A stretch of DNA of 51,551 nt from an uncultured Nitrospira sp. (GTDB lineage: Bacteria; Nitrospirota; Nitrospiria; Nitrospirales; Nitrospiraceae): the NCBI GenBank assembly GCA_902500805.1, contig CABVSA010000020.1, forward strand, positions 1 to 51,551, given 5' to 3'. Numbering within the stretch: the first letter of the stretch is position 1; each line of letters starts with the position of its first letter. Made by a program: the position numbers and the translations under genes. Below the pieces are notes generated by a model, which saw nothing but the letters and a program-made list of their open reading frames with translations, had not been told where the DNA came from and did not search any database. This document shows, in pieces, positions 51,161 through 51,551 of this stretch.

Positions 51161-51238
51161 AGCTTGTCACCGTGGCGCCACTCTGCTAAGGTGCAACGCT
51201 AATTGCTAGCTCCTATTTTGTAGAGGACACATACTGAA

Positions 51239-51551
51239 ATGGTCTGGGACCCAAAAGATCCTTGGGGCAAGAAGCCTGATCCACTTGAGGACGCACTCAA
51301 GCAGGCGCAGTCTCAACTGAAAGATCTCTTCCCCCCCGGTGGGTTTAAGAGTCTCTTGCCTTCCGGGGGATTCCTGAACCTTGTCGTTGCTGCAGTAGTC
51401 ATCTTGTTTATCTGGCAGGCGGTCTTCATCGTCGCCCCAGACGAGGAAGGTGTCGTCAAACGATTTGGAGTGCCGGTTCGCACCGTCGAGCCAGGACCCC
51501 ACTTCAAAATCCCCTTCGCTGAAACCGTTCTTCAGCCCAAGGTTGCCAAGC
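51239..51551 (+). CDS. hflK: FtsH protease modulator HflK (partial, runs off the window)
   Basis: The first 104 residues: MVWDPKDPWGKKPDPLEDAL..., a Gly/Pro-rich segment, a membrane helix (FLNLVVAAVVILFIWQAVFIV) and the start of the SPFH domain (APDEEGVVKRFGVPVRTVEPGPHFKIPF). HflK with HflC controls the FtsH protease. The ATG at 51239 has only a weak GAGGA upstream. Cut by the window end, so C-terminal features are unseen. Confidence 0.88.
   Translation, partial: MVWDPKDPWGKKPDPLEDALKQAQSQLKDLFPPGGFKSLLPSGGFLNLVVAAVVILFIWQAVFIVAPDEEGVVKRFGVPVRTVEPGPHFKIPFAETVLQPKVAK

Overview
The window looks like chromosomal DNA of a chemolithoautotroph of the phylum Nitrospirota, most likely a Nitrospira-type nitrifier. 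This is inferred from gene content and style only: moderately high GC, many small c-type cytochromes, a cupredoxin-propeller lipoprotein, NnrS, PEP-CTERM, VTT/TVP38, DUF3179, DUF2934, MNIO/bufferin and arsenosugar genes. No marker gene pins the species. No tRNA, rRNA, CRISPR array or intact insertion sequence was seen.

Layout. 1-2.9 kb is an eroded integrative element at the 3' end of the tmRNA gene ssrA (2868-3217, minus). It holds an antitoxin-like HTH protein, a frameshifted gene, a HEPN-like protein, a truncated tyrosine integrase and a GIY-YIG protein. 3.5-14.2 kb is ordinary chromosome: a methyltransferase, NnrS, a DUF3482/DUF2868 pair, a large lipoprotein that joins a type 1 copper domain to a beta-propeller, and RecQ. 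14.4-17.9 kb has a helical-repeat protein, a PEP-CTERM protein with a long, palindrome-rich upstream region, and two HicB-like single-domain proteins.

18-51 kb is a dense stress and metal-handling cluster. It includes a thioredoxin-like/AhpD-like/DUF3179/VTT operon; a small DUF2934 gene missed by simple ORF calling; a CRP-family regulator; a VTT/flavoprotein disulfide reductase/DUF3047 operon; a bufferin (copper-binding RiPP) operon running into a SoxC-like sulfite dehydrogenase and cytochrome c; an SDR/hydrolase/membrane/AhpD operon opposite a sigma-54 activator, with a good -24/-12 promoter; a second AhpD; a DsrE protein; a DUF1295 enzyme; and an arsM-arsR-arsS-pit operon. The window ends inside hflK.

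Two higher-order signals stand out. (1) A 16-bp dyad, TGTRA-N6-TYACA, occurs at least eight times between 18 and 47.3 kb. At several copies a -10-like hexamer follows at the spacing of a class II CRP site, and two of those predicted start points fall on the ATG. The CRP-like protein at 21379-22080 has the CRP recognition sequence CSRETV, so it is the natural candidate regulator of most of this cluster. (2) At 36.6-43.4 kb, minus-strand genes end in sites with integron attC features: RYYYAAC and GTTRRRY boxes, imperfect dyads, and TAA stop codons inside the first box. The cargo includes a HepT-MntA toxin-antitoxin pair and a DUF3644 protein. This looks like a cassette array without a visible integrase (CALIN-like). 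Both are inferences from reading the sequence and need computation.
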